34,662 nt of DNA from Parvularia atlantis (GCA_943704415.1 CALSCO010000187.1:1-34662); one strand, 5' to 3'. Numbered from the stretch's first letter, positions 11,386 to 22,747 are shown. The notes: generated by a model not told the origin, from the sequence alone. A program made the numbers and translations.

Positions 11386-13335
11386 ATGCGGTCCACGTGG
11401 CTGGTCACCTGCTCGGTGCTGGTCGCCCTCGTCCTCGCGACGACGCGCGCCGCGGCGCAGATCCCGCGCGACGAGCCCTCGCGCCGCGCCCTCGTCGACC
11501 GCGCCGCCCACAACGTGCTGCGCGCCGTGCTGCCGGGCCTCGACTCGCGCGCGCTGGGCGACGACGCCTTCGAGGTGCGCCGCGTTGGCTGCGCGTCGGT
11601 TCCTCGCGGCTGAGGAGCGCGCACAGATCTTCCTGAGCGAGGACGAGCACGATGCGCTGGCACGCGCGGGCGTCGATGTGACCACCAAGGAGCGCGCGCA
11701 GGTGCCGCGTCAGCCCGCCCAGTGCGCGTCGTGGCTCACTCGCGTCGCGTGCAGCCGCTCAAGGCCGTGCTGCCGGCCGGCTACCCGACGCTGGCCGGCA
11801 TCAACGAGTTCCTCGCAGAGACGCAGAGCGCGTTCCCTGGCATCGCGCGCGTCCTCGACTCGACCGCGTTCGGCGCCGGCCGCACCCACGAGGGCCGCGC
11901 GCTGCCGCTCGTCAAGATCTCGGGCAATGTGACGGCCGACGAGGACGAGCCGGCCGTCCTCATCTCGGTGCGGGCCGCATCGAGCGCTGCGGCGAGCGTT
12001 CACTCATGCCTGTGCGCGTGTGTGTGCACGCAGAGCAACATACACGCGCGCGAGATCGTCACGCCCGTGATCGCCGTCGAGATCATCCGCCGCCTCACGA
12101 CGCGCTACGCCACGTGCGCGCGATCCCGCTGCGGCGGTGGCGCATCTCACAGCTCCGCAGCGACGCGTCCATCCGCCAGCTCGTCGACAGCAACCAGATC
12201 TACATTGTGCCCGTCGTCAACCCGGACGGCTACGAGTGCGCACGTCGCGCGTGACATCAGCAGCCTGCTCACGCGACACGCCCCGCCCGCGCACAGGTAC
12301 GTGTGGAACGTCAACAACATGTGGCGCAAGAACCGCAAGCCCAACACGTGCGCGCGGCGTGCGGCCTGGCCCGTAGCCTGACGCGCACCCTGCCCAGGGG
12401 CGGCTCGTACGGCGTCGACTGCAACCGCAACTTTGACCTCGGCTGGAGCAGCACGTGCTCGGGCAGCTCGGTGCCGTCGTCCGAGACGTACAAGTGCGCC
12501 CGCGCCCGCACCCCAAACACGCATGCGCGCTGTCTGACGCGGCGCGCAGGGGCACCGCGCCCGAGTCGGAGGAGGAGACGCAGATCATCGTCGACCTCTC
12601 GATGCGCTACAACCTGGCCAAGCTTGTCCAGTTCCACTGTGCGTGCGCTGGCGGCAGAAGCTGCACGTGTCATCGCTCATTTCGTTCCGCAGCGTCCGGT
12701 CGCGAGGTCATCCACAGCTACGTGTGCACGCCAATCACCAAGGCACTCGACGACTATATCATCGCCGAGGCCAAGACCCTGGCCGCCGCGGCCAGCTACG
12801 CCACGCGCCGCCCGACTGACGGTGCGCCGCGCGTGCCAGTGCGCGTTGTTGCTGCTGACACCAGCGGCGCCGACGCAGACGGCCAGCACCAGGAGTGGAC
12901 CATCCGCAACCTGACCGCGTACTCGTTCCTAGTCGAGACCGAGACCGAGTTCCAGCCGTCGTACGCCGACGCCCTGGCCGAGTTTGAGCGCGTGTGGCCG
13001 CTCACGGTCGCGTTCCTGGGCCGCGTGACGCCGATCAAGGGGACGGTCAAGTGCGGCGGCGTGCCGGTGCGCGCCAAGGTGACTGTGCGCGAGTTTGGCG
13101 CCGACATCACGTCGACGTCGGACAGTGCGTTTGGCAGGTGCGCGCGTCTCTGTGAACAATGCGCGATCGCTGACAGCGCTGCTCGGGCGGCAGCTTCCGC
13201 ATGTTTGTGCCGGCGGGCACGTGGACGCTCGTGATCGCGGGCGCACCGTGCCAGGGCTCGACGACGACGCAGCGCACCGTGGCCGTGCGCGACGGCGCGA
13301 CCACGAACGTCCTCGTCGACCTCCAAGCAGCCTGA
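11386..13335 (+). CDS. Secreted M14 zinc metallocarboxypeptidase with C-terminal beta domain
   Basis: It removes C-terminal residues from peptides in the secretory pathway or outside the cell (family knowledge). The start MRSTWLVTCSVLVALVLATT is a clean signal peptide ending near ARAAAQ. A pro-region-like segment precedes YPTLAGINEFL. Zinc and catalytic motifs: SNIHAREIVTP (H-x-x-E zinc ligands), VVNPDGYEYVW, WRKNRK (substrate Arg), GVDCNRNFDLGW (Asn-Arg binding C-terminal carboxylate), VQFHSSGREVIHSYVC (third zinc His) and YSFLVETETEFQP (catalytic Glu). All key residues are present. After it, GTVKCGGVPVRAKVTVREFG to the stop looks like the transthyretin-like domain of M14B enzymes. About ten introns; one of 57 nt ends just before DGQHQEWTI. 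Stop TGA is at 13333-13335. Substrate specificity cannot be read with confidence. Confidence 0.9.
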
Positions 13336-13412
13336 GAGAGCTGTCAGTCCGTGTCTTTTCGAGAAGAGCCGAGAACGCTCTGTTTGGTTCACGCTCAAGT
13401 ACACAGGCGGCG

Positions 13413-16400
13413 ATGCACTTCGCCCACGGCGCGGCGCAGCGTCTCGGCGGCCCCGAGGGCTTCTGGGTCGATGCCGCGTCGTCGCCCGACGGCGGCCGGC
13501 TGTTTGCGCTGCTCGCGCACGATCGGCTTGCGCTGTGGACGGCCAAGGTGCGCCGCCGCCGCGATCGATCGAGAGATGCTGTTGCTTCTTAACCGGCGCT
13601 GCACAGCCGCGCCTCGTTGTGTCGCAGTACCGCCGCGGCCCCGAGTCGATCGCGCGAGACGGGACCAACGTGGCGCTCGTGTGGCAGGCCGATGGGACGG
13701 CGCTGGCGGTGCTGGTGCGCCCCCGCCGCCGACGCTCGATCTTTGTGCAGGCTGATCACGGCGCGGCATGACGCCACGTAGACGTCCAAGGGCGCCGTCA
13801 TCTGCATCGGCATCGACCCGGCCGACGGGACGCTTGCCGCGACGCACGTCTCGCTCGGGCATCTGTCCGGTGCGGTCGCGCAGCACTCCTCGCGGCAGCG
13901 CTCTGACGTCGTGAACGTCACAGGGCCCGCGTACGCCGACGGACGCGGCGTGCCCGCCGTCGCGCTCTCGGTGCGCTTCGTCGCGCGGCAGATGCAGGGC
14001 GCGCCGTCCGTGTTGCGGTGCGTTGCGTATGCGCCGAGTGTGGTGCGACGCTGATCGGGCCGCGACGGCAGCATTGTTGGCGGCGCAACACACGTCTTGT
14101 GCGTGCACCAGCGCAGCGTCAGCCTGATGTCGTGGCGCGGCATCCGCGAGCGGCAGGCGCACGCCTTTGCGTACCTCGGTGCGTGTGCGTGCGTGCAGCC
14201 ACTCTCGCTCACGCCTGGCTTTCATGCGCGCAGACGACCGCCAGACGGTCGCGCGCATCGTCGCCGTCGAGCCTGCGCACAGCTACGCACTGCTCATGAC
14301 CGACGGCAGCGTGCACCTATTGCACCTGCCACACACGAGCCGCGCACCCGCCACTGCTGCCGCGGCCGCTGAGCCTGCCCCGCCGTCGCCGTCGCACGCG
14401 GACGTCACGCCGATCTGGACGCCGACGTCGACCGAGCGCCGCGCGACCGAGATCGCCTACAACGCGCCGCTGCGCCGCCTTGCCGCGGGCATGAGCACGT
14501 GCGTGGTGTGCACGATATGAGGCATAGCTGAAGTCGCATACAGCGGCGACGTGCTCCTGTTTGCGCACGTGCAGCGCGAGTTTGTCCCGCTGCCGACGCT
14601 GCCCGGCGCGCGCCACAGCACCCCCGCTGCCGCCGTGCGCGCGCTCGCGTGGTCGTCGGACGGACTTGCGCTCGCCGTGGGCTGCGTGCCGCTGCACCTG
14701 TCGTCGTCGTCGGTGCCGCCATCGCCGCAGTCGCAGGCCGCCGGTGCTTCGCAGCAACCGCCGTGCTCGCTGCTGCTGTACAACGCGTTTGGCACGGAGC
14801 TCGCGACGTCACAGGCTGCGGGCGACACAGCGCAGGAGCGACGAGCGTGCGTGACGCGCGCGCGCGCGTGCCCGGCTCGTTGTGGCGCTGACCGCACGAC
14901 GAGGCGCGCAGTCCGTACGAAATGTTCCCGGACGGCGTGCGCACACTCTTCTGGGGCCCGCAGTCGCTGCACCTCTACGTCGGCACGGCGCCCCGGCAGC
15001 GGCACAGCATCGACGGTGCGCAGCCGACCGCTCTTGCGCCTGTGCCCTTACAGCGCGGCAGGCATGACCGAGCTGTCGCTGCCGTCGTCGACCGTGAGCG
15101 TGAGCGAGCCCGCGACGCCGCGCACGCTGAGCAGCGGGAGTGTCGCCACCACCAACGGGACCGCTTCGCGCCCCAGCGTCGCGCTGCCGTCGGTCTCGCC
15201 GCTCGGCGGTGCGGCGGCGCAGCGCGGGGACCTGCTCGCGCCACCGACCTTCTACGCGCTGCCGCTGGCCGTGTCGACGCTGGCAATGGTGTTGTCCCCG
15301 GTGCGCATGCGCGTGCCGCCTGTGCCGCTGCGTGCGCGCTGACGACCGCGCACTTGTCCAGACCAACATGCGGTATCCGCTGCTCGTGTGCGACGACGCG
15401 CTACTGCTGGACGTGCACGCGACCGAGTCGCAGCACACGCTGCGGCCGGACGTGCGCCGCTGGCGCCAGCTGCAGATCACGCCGATGTACCTGGCCGAGA
15501 ACTGGCCGGTGCGGTACGTCGCGGCGCACCCGCAGGGCACGACGTTCGCCGTGGCCGGCACGCGCGGCTTTGCGATCCTGAACGCGGCGCTGGACAAGTG
15601 GAAGCTGTTTGGCAACTTGCAGCATGTGCGCGTACGTACGCAGCTGTGCAGCTCGCTGACGGGGACACGCAGGAGCGCGACTTTGCCGTCGTGGGCGGTC
15701 TCGCGTGGCTGGGCGACCTTTTGGCAGCGGCTGTGCAGGACGAGCAGACGAAGGAGCACGAGGTGCGAGCTGGCGTGCCGCTGCTGCGCTGCGTGGCTGA
15801 CGCGCGGCCTTCGGCGGCAGCTGCGCTTCTATTCGCGCCTGCAGAACCTCGACGCGTCGCTTGTGCTGTGGGCCGAGAAGCTCGCCGCGCCGTGTCAGTG
15901 CCTACTCGCCACAAGCGCGACCACGCTGCTCGTCTACACGGCCGACAACATCTTGCGCGAGTACGCGATGACCGCGGCCGGCGCCAAGCTCTGGAAACGT
16001 GCGACACCGCTGGCGACCACCGCATCGCTGTGCACTGATGCCGCGCGCAGTCGAGCAGGTGTACTCGGCGTCGCTCGCCAACGCGCTTAGCGACCCTGCG
16101 AGCGTGCGCGGCGTCGCGTTCAGCAGCACGGGCGACGGTGCGCTGAAACAGCGCACGTGCAACGAGCTGACGTTTGCTGCGGCGCACAGCGGCGGAGCGC
16201 ACGGTGCTGGCACTCGTCGGTGGCGACGCACTTCTGTTCAACCCGCAGGTGTGTCTGCTGCACGCTGCTACGCGTGGTCTGACAGTCTGCCGCGCAGTCA
16301 CACGAGCCGCCGCGCGTACTGTCGAGCGAGGCGCTGTTCTGCAGTGTCGAGCACGCGGGCGAGGAGGCGCTGCGCGGGTCTGTCTGGGTGGCCGAGAGCG

Positions 16401-18837
16401 GGTGGATTAAGTTTTGGCTCGCGTCGGCGACCGGGTTCGTCTGCTCGCATGGCAGCCGCCACGGTCAGCTGACACGCTCGTGACCAGGCCCGACCCGGCC
16501 AAGTTTCCCGTCGACGCCGTGCCCGTCGGCATTGTGCTTGACGGCATGGTCGCGGTCGGCGCCGGCAACACCTGCGCGCTCGTCGACGGCCTCGCCGGCC
16601 CGCTGGTCGACCACCGCATCCGGCTGAGCGTGCGCGGCCTCCTTGCGCGCCGTAACGACGACCGCTCACACCGCTCACATATCACCAGACGCACCTGTTC
16701 CTGCACCACATTATCAGCGCGCTGCTGTTTGACCGGTGCGTGTGCGTTTGTGACACTCGCAGTGTCCCACACACGCTGCTCGCAGCAACCTGGCGGACGC
16801 CACGCGCCTCGCAAAGGGCCTGCGCGAGTCCGTCTTCTTCACGCCCGCGCTCGAGTTGCTGCTGCACCAGTCGCTCGAGGCGGCGCCTGTCCCGCGTGTG
16901 CGGCCGGTGTCGACGGGTGCGATCGTCGCACTCAACGCACAAGGAGCGGCTCACACGGTGCGCAGGCGGGCTGAGCCACCTCGAGCTCGCGATCCAGTTT
17001 GCAGAGCAGTTCCCACAGTACTTGGACGTGCTCGTGCAGTGTGCGCGCAAGACCGAGGTCGACCGCTGGGAGCTCCTGTTCCGCTTCTCGGGCAACCCGG
17101 CCAACCTGTTCCGGGTGCGCGCATGCGCGGGGCAAGAGCATGACGGCGCTGAGACGTTGGTGCGCAGGAATGCCTCGCGACGGGGCGGTTGCGCACGGCG
17201 GCGCAGTACCTGCTCATCCTGCAGAACCTCGAGTCGGCCGAGACGAGTGGCAAAGTGCCGGGCACGTGTGTGCTGGGCGCCGTTGTCTCACCTTCGCGGC
17301 CCGCGCAGACGGCGATGCAGCTGCTTGAGGCGACACTGGCCAACGAGGACTACGAGACCGGGCGCGAGCTGTTGCGCTTCCTGATGACGATATTTGGCTG
17401 CGACGAGCTGTTTTCGAGCGGGACACGCAGCGCATCGGCAGGGCTGCACAGGTCGGCGGCAGGAGGGCGGAGGCCGCACACTGGCACGTCAAGCGGTGTG
17501 CCGTCGCCCGTGCACACGGTCTACCAGCAGCAGTCGCCGGACGGGTCGCTCAGCGTGACGTCGCAAGACATGCAGCGCAACAAGGTGCGGCGGTGCTGTG
17601 CGGGCGCACGGTGCGCTGACTGCGCGTACACGCAGCTCTACCTCGAGATCCTGCTGGCGCGGCACGCGCGCAAGCTGATGCAAAAGGGTCGCCTGCGCTC
17701 CCTGCTCGCGTTCGCCGAGGCGCTCAGCCTGCCGCTGCACACGTTCCTGTGGCGCGAGCAGTGCGTGCCGTCGCAGGTGCTGCGCGCGGGCGGACGCTGA
17801 CGGGGCGCACAGCAATCGCGCTGCGGTCGTCGAGGACTACCACGCCGTGTTCCTGTCGCTGCACGAGCAGTTTTTGTGGCACTACCCCGGTGCGTGCCCG
17901 CGTGCGGACGACGACGTCTGCTGACGGGAAGGCAGACGCGGGCGTGCCTTCGGCGGTCGAGGCGCGCAGCCGCGGCATGACGATCACTCTGTACGAGAAC
18001 AGCGCGGCGACGGACGGGTGCGCGCGCGCGTCTGCCGCTGATGGTGCCTGGCTGCTGACCATGTGTTGCAGCGAGTCGTTCGCCACCGCGGTCGACTTTC
18101 ACCGCGACAGCAAGGCGCGCGAGCTCAAGTGCGTCTTTGAGCCGTTGTGCAGCACGCATGGCCTGACACGCGCTCGCGTGGGCGCAGAGAGCTGCGCGAG
18201 GCGGCCGAGCAGGCCGAGTGCCTGGACTACGTCGTGCTGGTCGGAACTATGCTAGGCGACGTGCGCGCAGTCGCCCTCGCGCTGCGTGATGTGCCGCCGC
18301 CGGCCGTGTTGGCGCAGGCCGTCGTCGAGCAGGAGTCGAGCGTGCCGCGGCTGCAGCTGCCGCAGCGCCTGACGAGTGGTGCGTCGACCCACGCGCCCAC
18401 GTTCTCAGCCACGCTGCTGCCGTCGTCGCCGCGCGCGGCGCCGACGCCGTCGTCGTGGCTCAGCTGGATCTTTGGCGCGCGCGGCAGCGGCGACGCGGCG
18501 GCCGGCGATGTTGCGGACCACTTTGCCGCGCCGTCGTCGCCCGAGGACAAGGAGCCCTCGCCCGACGTCTACCACGGCCTGGACCAGCTCAGCCCGCGGC
18601 CGCGGCGCGCGCCGTCGTCCGCCGACGAGACTGAGAGCTCGCTGCTGCTCACGAGCAAGACGTCCGGGCGGCCGCCCAACACGTGCGTTGCTCGTTTGGT
18701 GGCGGAGCGCAGCTGACACGTTCGCTGTAAGGGCCGAAGAGCGGCGCACGCTGTTTGCGGACCTGGTCGAGCGCGTGGGCAGCGCGGGCTACCGCGCGTT
18801 TCGCGACCTTGTGCTGGCTGCGCTCGCGGGCGCGTGA
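13413..18837 (+). CDS. RIC1: RIC1 homolog, Rab6 guanine-nucleotide exchange complex subunit
   Basis: Ric1 with Rgp1 activates Rab6/Ypt6 at the Golgi (family knowledge). Start MHFAHGAAQRLGG resembles the RIC1 start (MYFLSGWPKRL). N-terminal beta-propeller-like segments follow: LFALLAHDRLALWTAK, VRALAWSSDGLALAVGC, MFPDGVRTLFWGPQSLHLYV. Strong matches: YLAENWPVRYVAAHPQGTTF with ALDKWKLFGNLQ, VVGGLAWLGDL, and GSVWVAESGWIKFWL. In the C-terminal RIC1 domain: FAEQFPQYLDVLVQCARKTE, FRFSGNPANLFRECL and AQYLLILQNLESAE, then LARHARKLMQKGRLRSLL and ECLDYVVLVGTMLGDV. More than 20 short introns. The region 18380-18690 is Ser/Pro-rich linker. Stop TGA is at 18835-18837, only 31 bp from the convergent Lunapark-like stop. 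Some exon borders between 14820 and 15060 and between 17880 and 18170 are less sure. Confidence 0.88.
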
Positions 18838-18868
18838 TCGCTGCTTGTGTGCGCGCACGCTTCACACA

Positions 18869-19317
18869 TTATCGGTTGCCTGAGGGCGTGCGGCGCGTGC
18901 TCGGGCGCTGCGGCGTCTGCGCGGCGGTGTTGGGTGCGGCAGCGTCGAGTGCGGCCGTGGCGGCGGCGGGCGGCGGCAGCACGGGCATCTGCCGGCCAAA
19001 CTGCGCCTCGAGCATGTGCACGTAGCGCTCAAGCTCGGCGTTGCGCTGCCGCAGGCGCTCGTTCTCCTCTATCACGGCTGTCTGCGCGTTTGCGGCTGAG
19101 CCTTGTGCGCGCGCAGCTGCAGAAGCGACAGAGCGCACCGGCGTGTCGCCCACGAGGAACGACATCAGCCGGTCGACGGCCGTCGGCGGCGACGCGATAG
19201 TGGGCGCAGCCGTGCGCGGCGTCGCGAGGGTCTCGGTGAGCAGCGCCGACGCCGGTACGGAGCCTCGTGCGGTCGCGGGCGTCTGCGCCGTTGTCGCGGC
19301 GATCTGCATCGGCGTCA

Positions 19318-19353
<36 letters not shown>

Positions 19354-20026
19354 TGTTGGGTGAGAGGACGTTGCGCCTGGGCGAGGCGGTCGCGGGCGAG
19401 GCGGGGCGAGGCGGCGCCGGGTGGTACTGGTCAATCAGGCGCTTGCGCTTGACGTACTCGGGGTCGCTGCTGATGCGCCCGATGATCTCCTCCATCTTGG
19501 CCTGGAGCTTGCGCCGCTGCGCCTCTGCGACACGTGTCGGCGATGTGTTTCGCGATGTGTATCGCGATGCATCGGCGATATCTGCGCACCCGACTGCTGC
19601 AGCTGCGAGCGGAACACGGCCTCGAAGACCTGGTACAGCACTGTCGCCAGCAGCGGCACGGCGACGGCCATGAGCAGGCGCTCGTACCGCTGCAGCTCGT
19701 GCATCGTGTACGCGACGGCCCTGGCGGCGCACGCGGTCGGCACGGGCGCCTGGCAGCAGCAGCGCGCGCCGCGCACCACGCCAACGGCGCCAGCAGCAGC
19801 CCGATCAGCACGATGCTCTGCCGGAATGAGCCGCGCAGGCGCAGCAGCTGCTCTGTCCACGCCTTCTCGCGCTCGATGCGCGCGCGCACAGCGTCCAGCT
19901 CCTGCTCGAACCGCTCCTGATCGGCGCCGCCGCGACGTCAGCGACCGCCGCAGCGGCGCGGCAGCGAGCGGCACGGCGCGGCACCGTCGCGTCCTTGGGA
20001 CGGAAGAGGGCCACGACGTTGCCCAT
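18869..20026 (-). CDS. Lunapark-like ER protein lacking the zinc finger
   Basis: Lunapark stabilises three-way junctions of ER tubules (family knowledge). Exons give MGNVVALFRPKDAT (Gly2, possible N-myristoylation as in Lunapark), an acidic/basic helix ERFEQELDAVRARIEREKAW, then two membrane segments, FRQSIVLIGLLLAPLAW and LLMAVAVPLLATVLYQVFEA. Next is the conserved basic coiled coil EAQRRKLQAKMEEIIGRI followed by DPEYVKRKRLIDQY, matching the segment after the second helix in Lunapark. A low-complexity linker contains 11 Gln. AVDRLMSFLVGDTP matches the family's ALDRIVEYLVGDGP, which normally leads straight into a CxxC...CxxC zinc finger. Here no Cys pairs follow. Instead VIEENERLRQRNAELERYVH forms a predicted coiled coil to the stop TAA at 18869-18871. 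Introns include 19917-19984. Confidence 0.78.
19319..19351 (-). repeat. Pure (CTG)11 on plus strand = (CAG)11 polyglutamine
   Basis: Eleven uninterrupted CTG triplets lie within the Lunapark-like coding sequence and encode an 11-Gln run on the minus strand, right after SPNN. A pure triplet run in coding DNA is expected to be length-variable. Confidence 0.9.
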
Positions 20027-20046
20027 CCGTCACGCTACTTTGCGCA

Positions 20047-20117
20047 CAAGCACGGCCGTGGTTCGGCTCGAAAATGCATCCGTCACACAGCTATTCTGTG
20101 CAAGCACGGCCGTGGTT
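20047..20117. repeat. 17-bp direct repeat with CACGGCCGTG palindrome
   Basis: CAAGCACGGCCGTGGTT occurs at 20047-20063 and again, identical, at 20101-20117, starts 54 bp apart. The core CACGGCCGTG is a perfect 10-bp palindrome. The pair sits 21-91 bp upstream of the Lunapark-like ATG and just 3' of the 7-TM gene stop, so it could be a promoter element. The palindrome alone also occurs by chance in introns elsewhere in this GC-rich window. A run of nine A (20122-20130) follows, close to the 7-TM gene's 3' end. Confidence 0.5.
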
Positions 20118-20143
20118 GAACCAAAAAAAAATGAACAGGGTTG

Positions 20144-22392
20144 TCACTGTGACCGCAGGCTGAGCGCGTCGTCGGCCGTGGCGGGCGGGGCTGCGGCGTC
20201 CGTGGGCGAGTCGGCGTCGGGCGCGTGCAGCGAGCGAATGATGATGTCGGAGCTGGTGAGCGCGCCCTCGGCGTCGCGCAGCGTGAGGAGCGCCGAGACG
20301 GTCTGCTCGGGCTCGCCGCGGTCTGGGCGCGGCGCGCAGCGCGTGAGGCTACTACTGGCGGCGCGGAGCGAGCATCACACGCGCACCGCTGCCCATCTTG
20401 CCCGCGCTCGAGTCGGTCGCGCCCTGCACCGAGTTGGTTTGCTTGGTCGAGAAGTGGAACGCGTTGATGCGGAGCGACGCGACGACGGTCGCAAAGATGC
20501 CCGTGACTGTGTCGCGCGCGCGTGCGTGAGGTGCGCGGTCGTGCGAGGGGAGGCAGCTGCAGAGCACACGGAAGAAGAGCTGCAGGTACGTGAAGATCAT
20601 GAACAGCACCGGCGTGACGAACGCAAAGCTCATCACGGCCAGCAGCGCCACGAACGTGAGCAGACACTGCGCGGGCGTGCGCCGCATGTAAGCAGCCGTT
20701 GCGTTTGTGCAAGCGCGAGGCGCACCAGCGCGGTCATGATCATGAGCACGGTGATCTACGCGCGCGCGGGGCGCAGAGCGGTCAGCACGGCGCGCGCGCA
20801 CACGCTGCGCGCACCTTGTAGATCATTGCAACGTTGTGCGGCGCGATCTTGGAGAACGCGCTGAGCCGGTGCAGCAGCCACCCGCCAAAGCCAATGAAGC
20901 ACAGGCACATGAGGAGGATCAGCACGCCCACGATCGTGAAGCTCACGTTGGACAGCTCCGCAATGGGCGTGCCGTGCTCGAGCGTGAAGAAGTTGACGTC
21001 AGCGAACGCGAGCAGTACCACAAACACCACAAAGCTGCGCAGGCCGGGCGCGCGTCAGCAGCGGGCAGGCGCGCACGCTGCCCAGGCCACGCACGAGATT
21101 GGCACAAACGCGCGCGCCCCGGCCGACATCCAGCCGAGGGCGCCCTGCGGCACGCTCGCGACAACGCGCACCCATGCCGACAGCAGCAGGCTGATCATGA
21201 ACATGAGGCAAAAGTAGCTCTGTGCGCGGTGTCAGCAACCGCGCCGTTATCGCGCGCAGCAGAGTGCGCGCACCGTGAAGCGCAGCGTGAAGAACTGCCC
21301 AAAGCTGAGCCGCCCGTCGTACCCGCCGTAGTCGATCGCAGCCTCGATGAACATGACTGCGCGCGGGCGCGGTCGGTGAGCGCGGGCGTGGACGGGCAAG
21401 GCGGGCGCGCGAGAGCGACGCACAGAAGGTGCCGAAAAAAAGCAGCCAGTAGATCGCGTTGTTGTACTGCAGCACGCGGTACCGCCGCCCCTCGACCGAC
21501 ATGTTGAGCACGTTGACCGCGAGCGAGAGCAGCGCAAAGCCGCCGGCGATCAGGCAAGTGAGCACGCGCAGCGCGACGTAGGCGGGTGACCGCGCGAGCC
21601 GGACCCAGTTGCCCTCGTCTGCGGCTGATTAGCAGCACGCAACAGCAGCAGCAGCCGCGCGCGCACACACACCGGACGTGACGGTGACGAGCAGCGAGGC
21701 GTTGTGCGTGTCGTACAGCGCCTCGAGCGCGACGCCGTCGTCGTAGCTGATCATCGTGAGCGCGTGCCCTGTGCGCGCACATTCGTCGGGCCGCATCGAC
21801 CCACGCGAACGAGCGGGCCGCACCGCGATCGACGTAGCGCGTAACCACGCCGAGCATGTCCTGCCAGCCGGGCTCCCAGCCGGCGGTGGCCGGGAAGGCG
21901 AAGACGGCGACGTCGGGCGCGAGGGCCGCAAACTCAGGCGTCTCGATGATGCTCCCGAACGACGCGCAGCCGGCTGTCGAAACGCGCATGGCACGCACGT
22001 GAGACGCGGACGAGACGCGCACGAGACGCGGCCGCACCGGCCTCCGCCGCCTTAAACTGGAAGAGCACGACGCCGCCTTCTGCGCCCGTCCCCGCTGCCG
22101 TCGCGCGCACGGCCTCAGCACCACGACGAACGACAGCAACGCGCACGCGCGGACGCACCCTGCGGTACGCAGCCGGCCGCGAGCGCCACGACGCGCAGCG
22201 GCGCGCTGCTGACGACGTCGTACTGGGCGGAGGCGTGGAAGAAGTCCGCGTTGGCGAAGCGGGCCGACGTCCCTGCCGCGCGCGCACCCACGTTGGCGTC
22301 CGCGCACGCGCACGTCACGCACCGAGCACGGCGATCTCGGCGCGGGCGACGGCGACGGCGGCCGCGGTCGCGAGCAGCAGCAGCCGCCGCAT
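20144..22392 (-). CDS. Signal-peptide multi-pass membrane protein (about seven TM), unrecognised family
   Basis: The ATG at 22392 opens MRRLLLLATAAAVAVARAEI, a signal peptide. An ectodomain of about 200 residues follows (SARFANADFFHASAQYDVV, TPEFAALAPDVAVFAFPATA, WEPGWQDMLGVVTRYVD, YDDGVALEALYDTHNASLLV). About seven hydrophobic helices come next: LTCLIAGGFALLSLAVNVL, AIYWLLFFGTFCAVMFIEAA, YFCLMFMISLLLSAWVRVV, ISFVVFVVLLAFADVNFF, FTIVGVLILLMCLCFIGFGG, LCFIGFGGWLLHRL leading on to ITVLMIMTALCLLTFVALLA, and FVTPVLFMIFTYLQLFFR. The hydrophilic tail (HFSTKQTNSVQG... ALSLRSQ) ends at TGA 20144-20146. Ten or so introns, each phase-consistent. The layout is like a GPCR-type or PA-domain membrane protein, but I do not recognise the family. 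It is divergent from the type II membrane gene across a GA-repeat region. Confidence 0.72.
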
Positions 22393-22561
22393 GTGCCCCC
22401 TGAGCGTTTCCGCGCGACAGCCGTTGGGTCAACAAACAGACAGAGGGCAAAGCGGCCGCGCGAGGCCGACCGCGCAGCGCAGTGGCACGAAACGAGGCAG
22501 AGAGAGGCAGAGAGAGGGAGAGAGAGGGAGAGAGAGAGAGGGAGAGAGAGGGAGAGAGAGA

Positions 22562-22624
<63 letters not shown>

Positions 22625-22747
22625 GATGTACCGCCTGTGGTTACCCATCAACGGCTACCGACTGGTACACACTTTTGCCGTGGCAGCAGCTCCAGACGCC
22701 GCCGCAGACGCCGCCGCAGACGCCGCCGCAGACGCCGCAGCCTCGAC
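22393..22747. promoter_or_regulatory. Divergent promoter with long purine tract
   Basis: This 355-bp spacer lies between the start codons of the 7-TM gene (-) and the type II membrane gene (+). It holds the GA repeat and, at about 22693-22740, a CGCCGCAGA triplet-type repeat (CAGACGCCGC units). No credible exon is seen; apparent open frames are the dinucleotide repeat read as Arg-Glu. Confidence 0.55.
22509..22619 (+). repeat. 111-nt uninterrupted purine run, mostly (GA)n
   Basis: From 22509 to 22619 the plus strand contains only A and G. It starts as GAGAGAGGGA-type units and becomes a pure (GA)n of about 53 nt from about 22567. Its minus strand is a perfect polypyrimidine tract. It lies about 120-240 bp upstream of each flanking start codon. 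Confidence 0.95.

Noticed and set aside
22482-22620. Arg-Glu repeat protein encoded by the GA tract
   Set aside because: It is just the (GA)n microsatellite translated. There is no splice or start context and it lies between two divergent starts.
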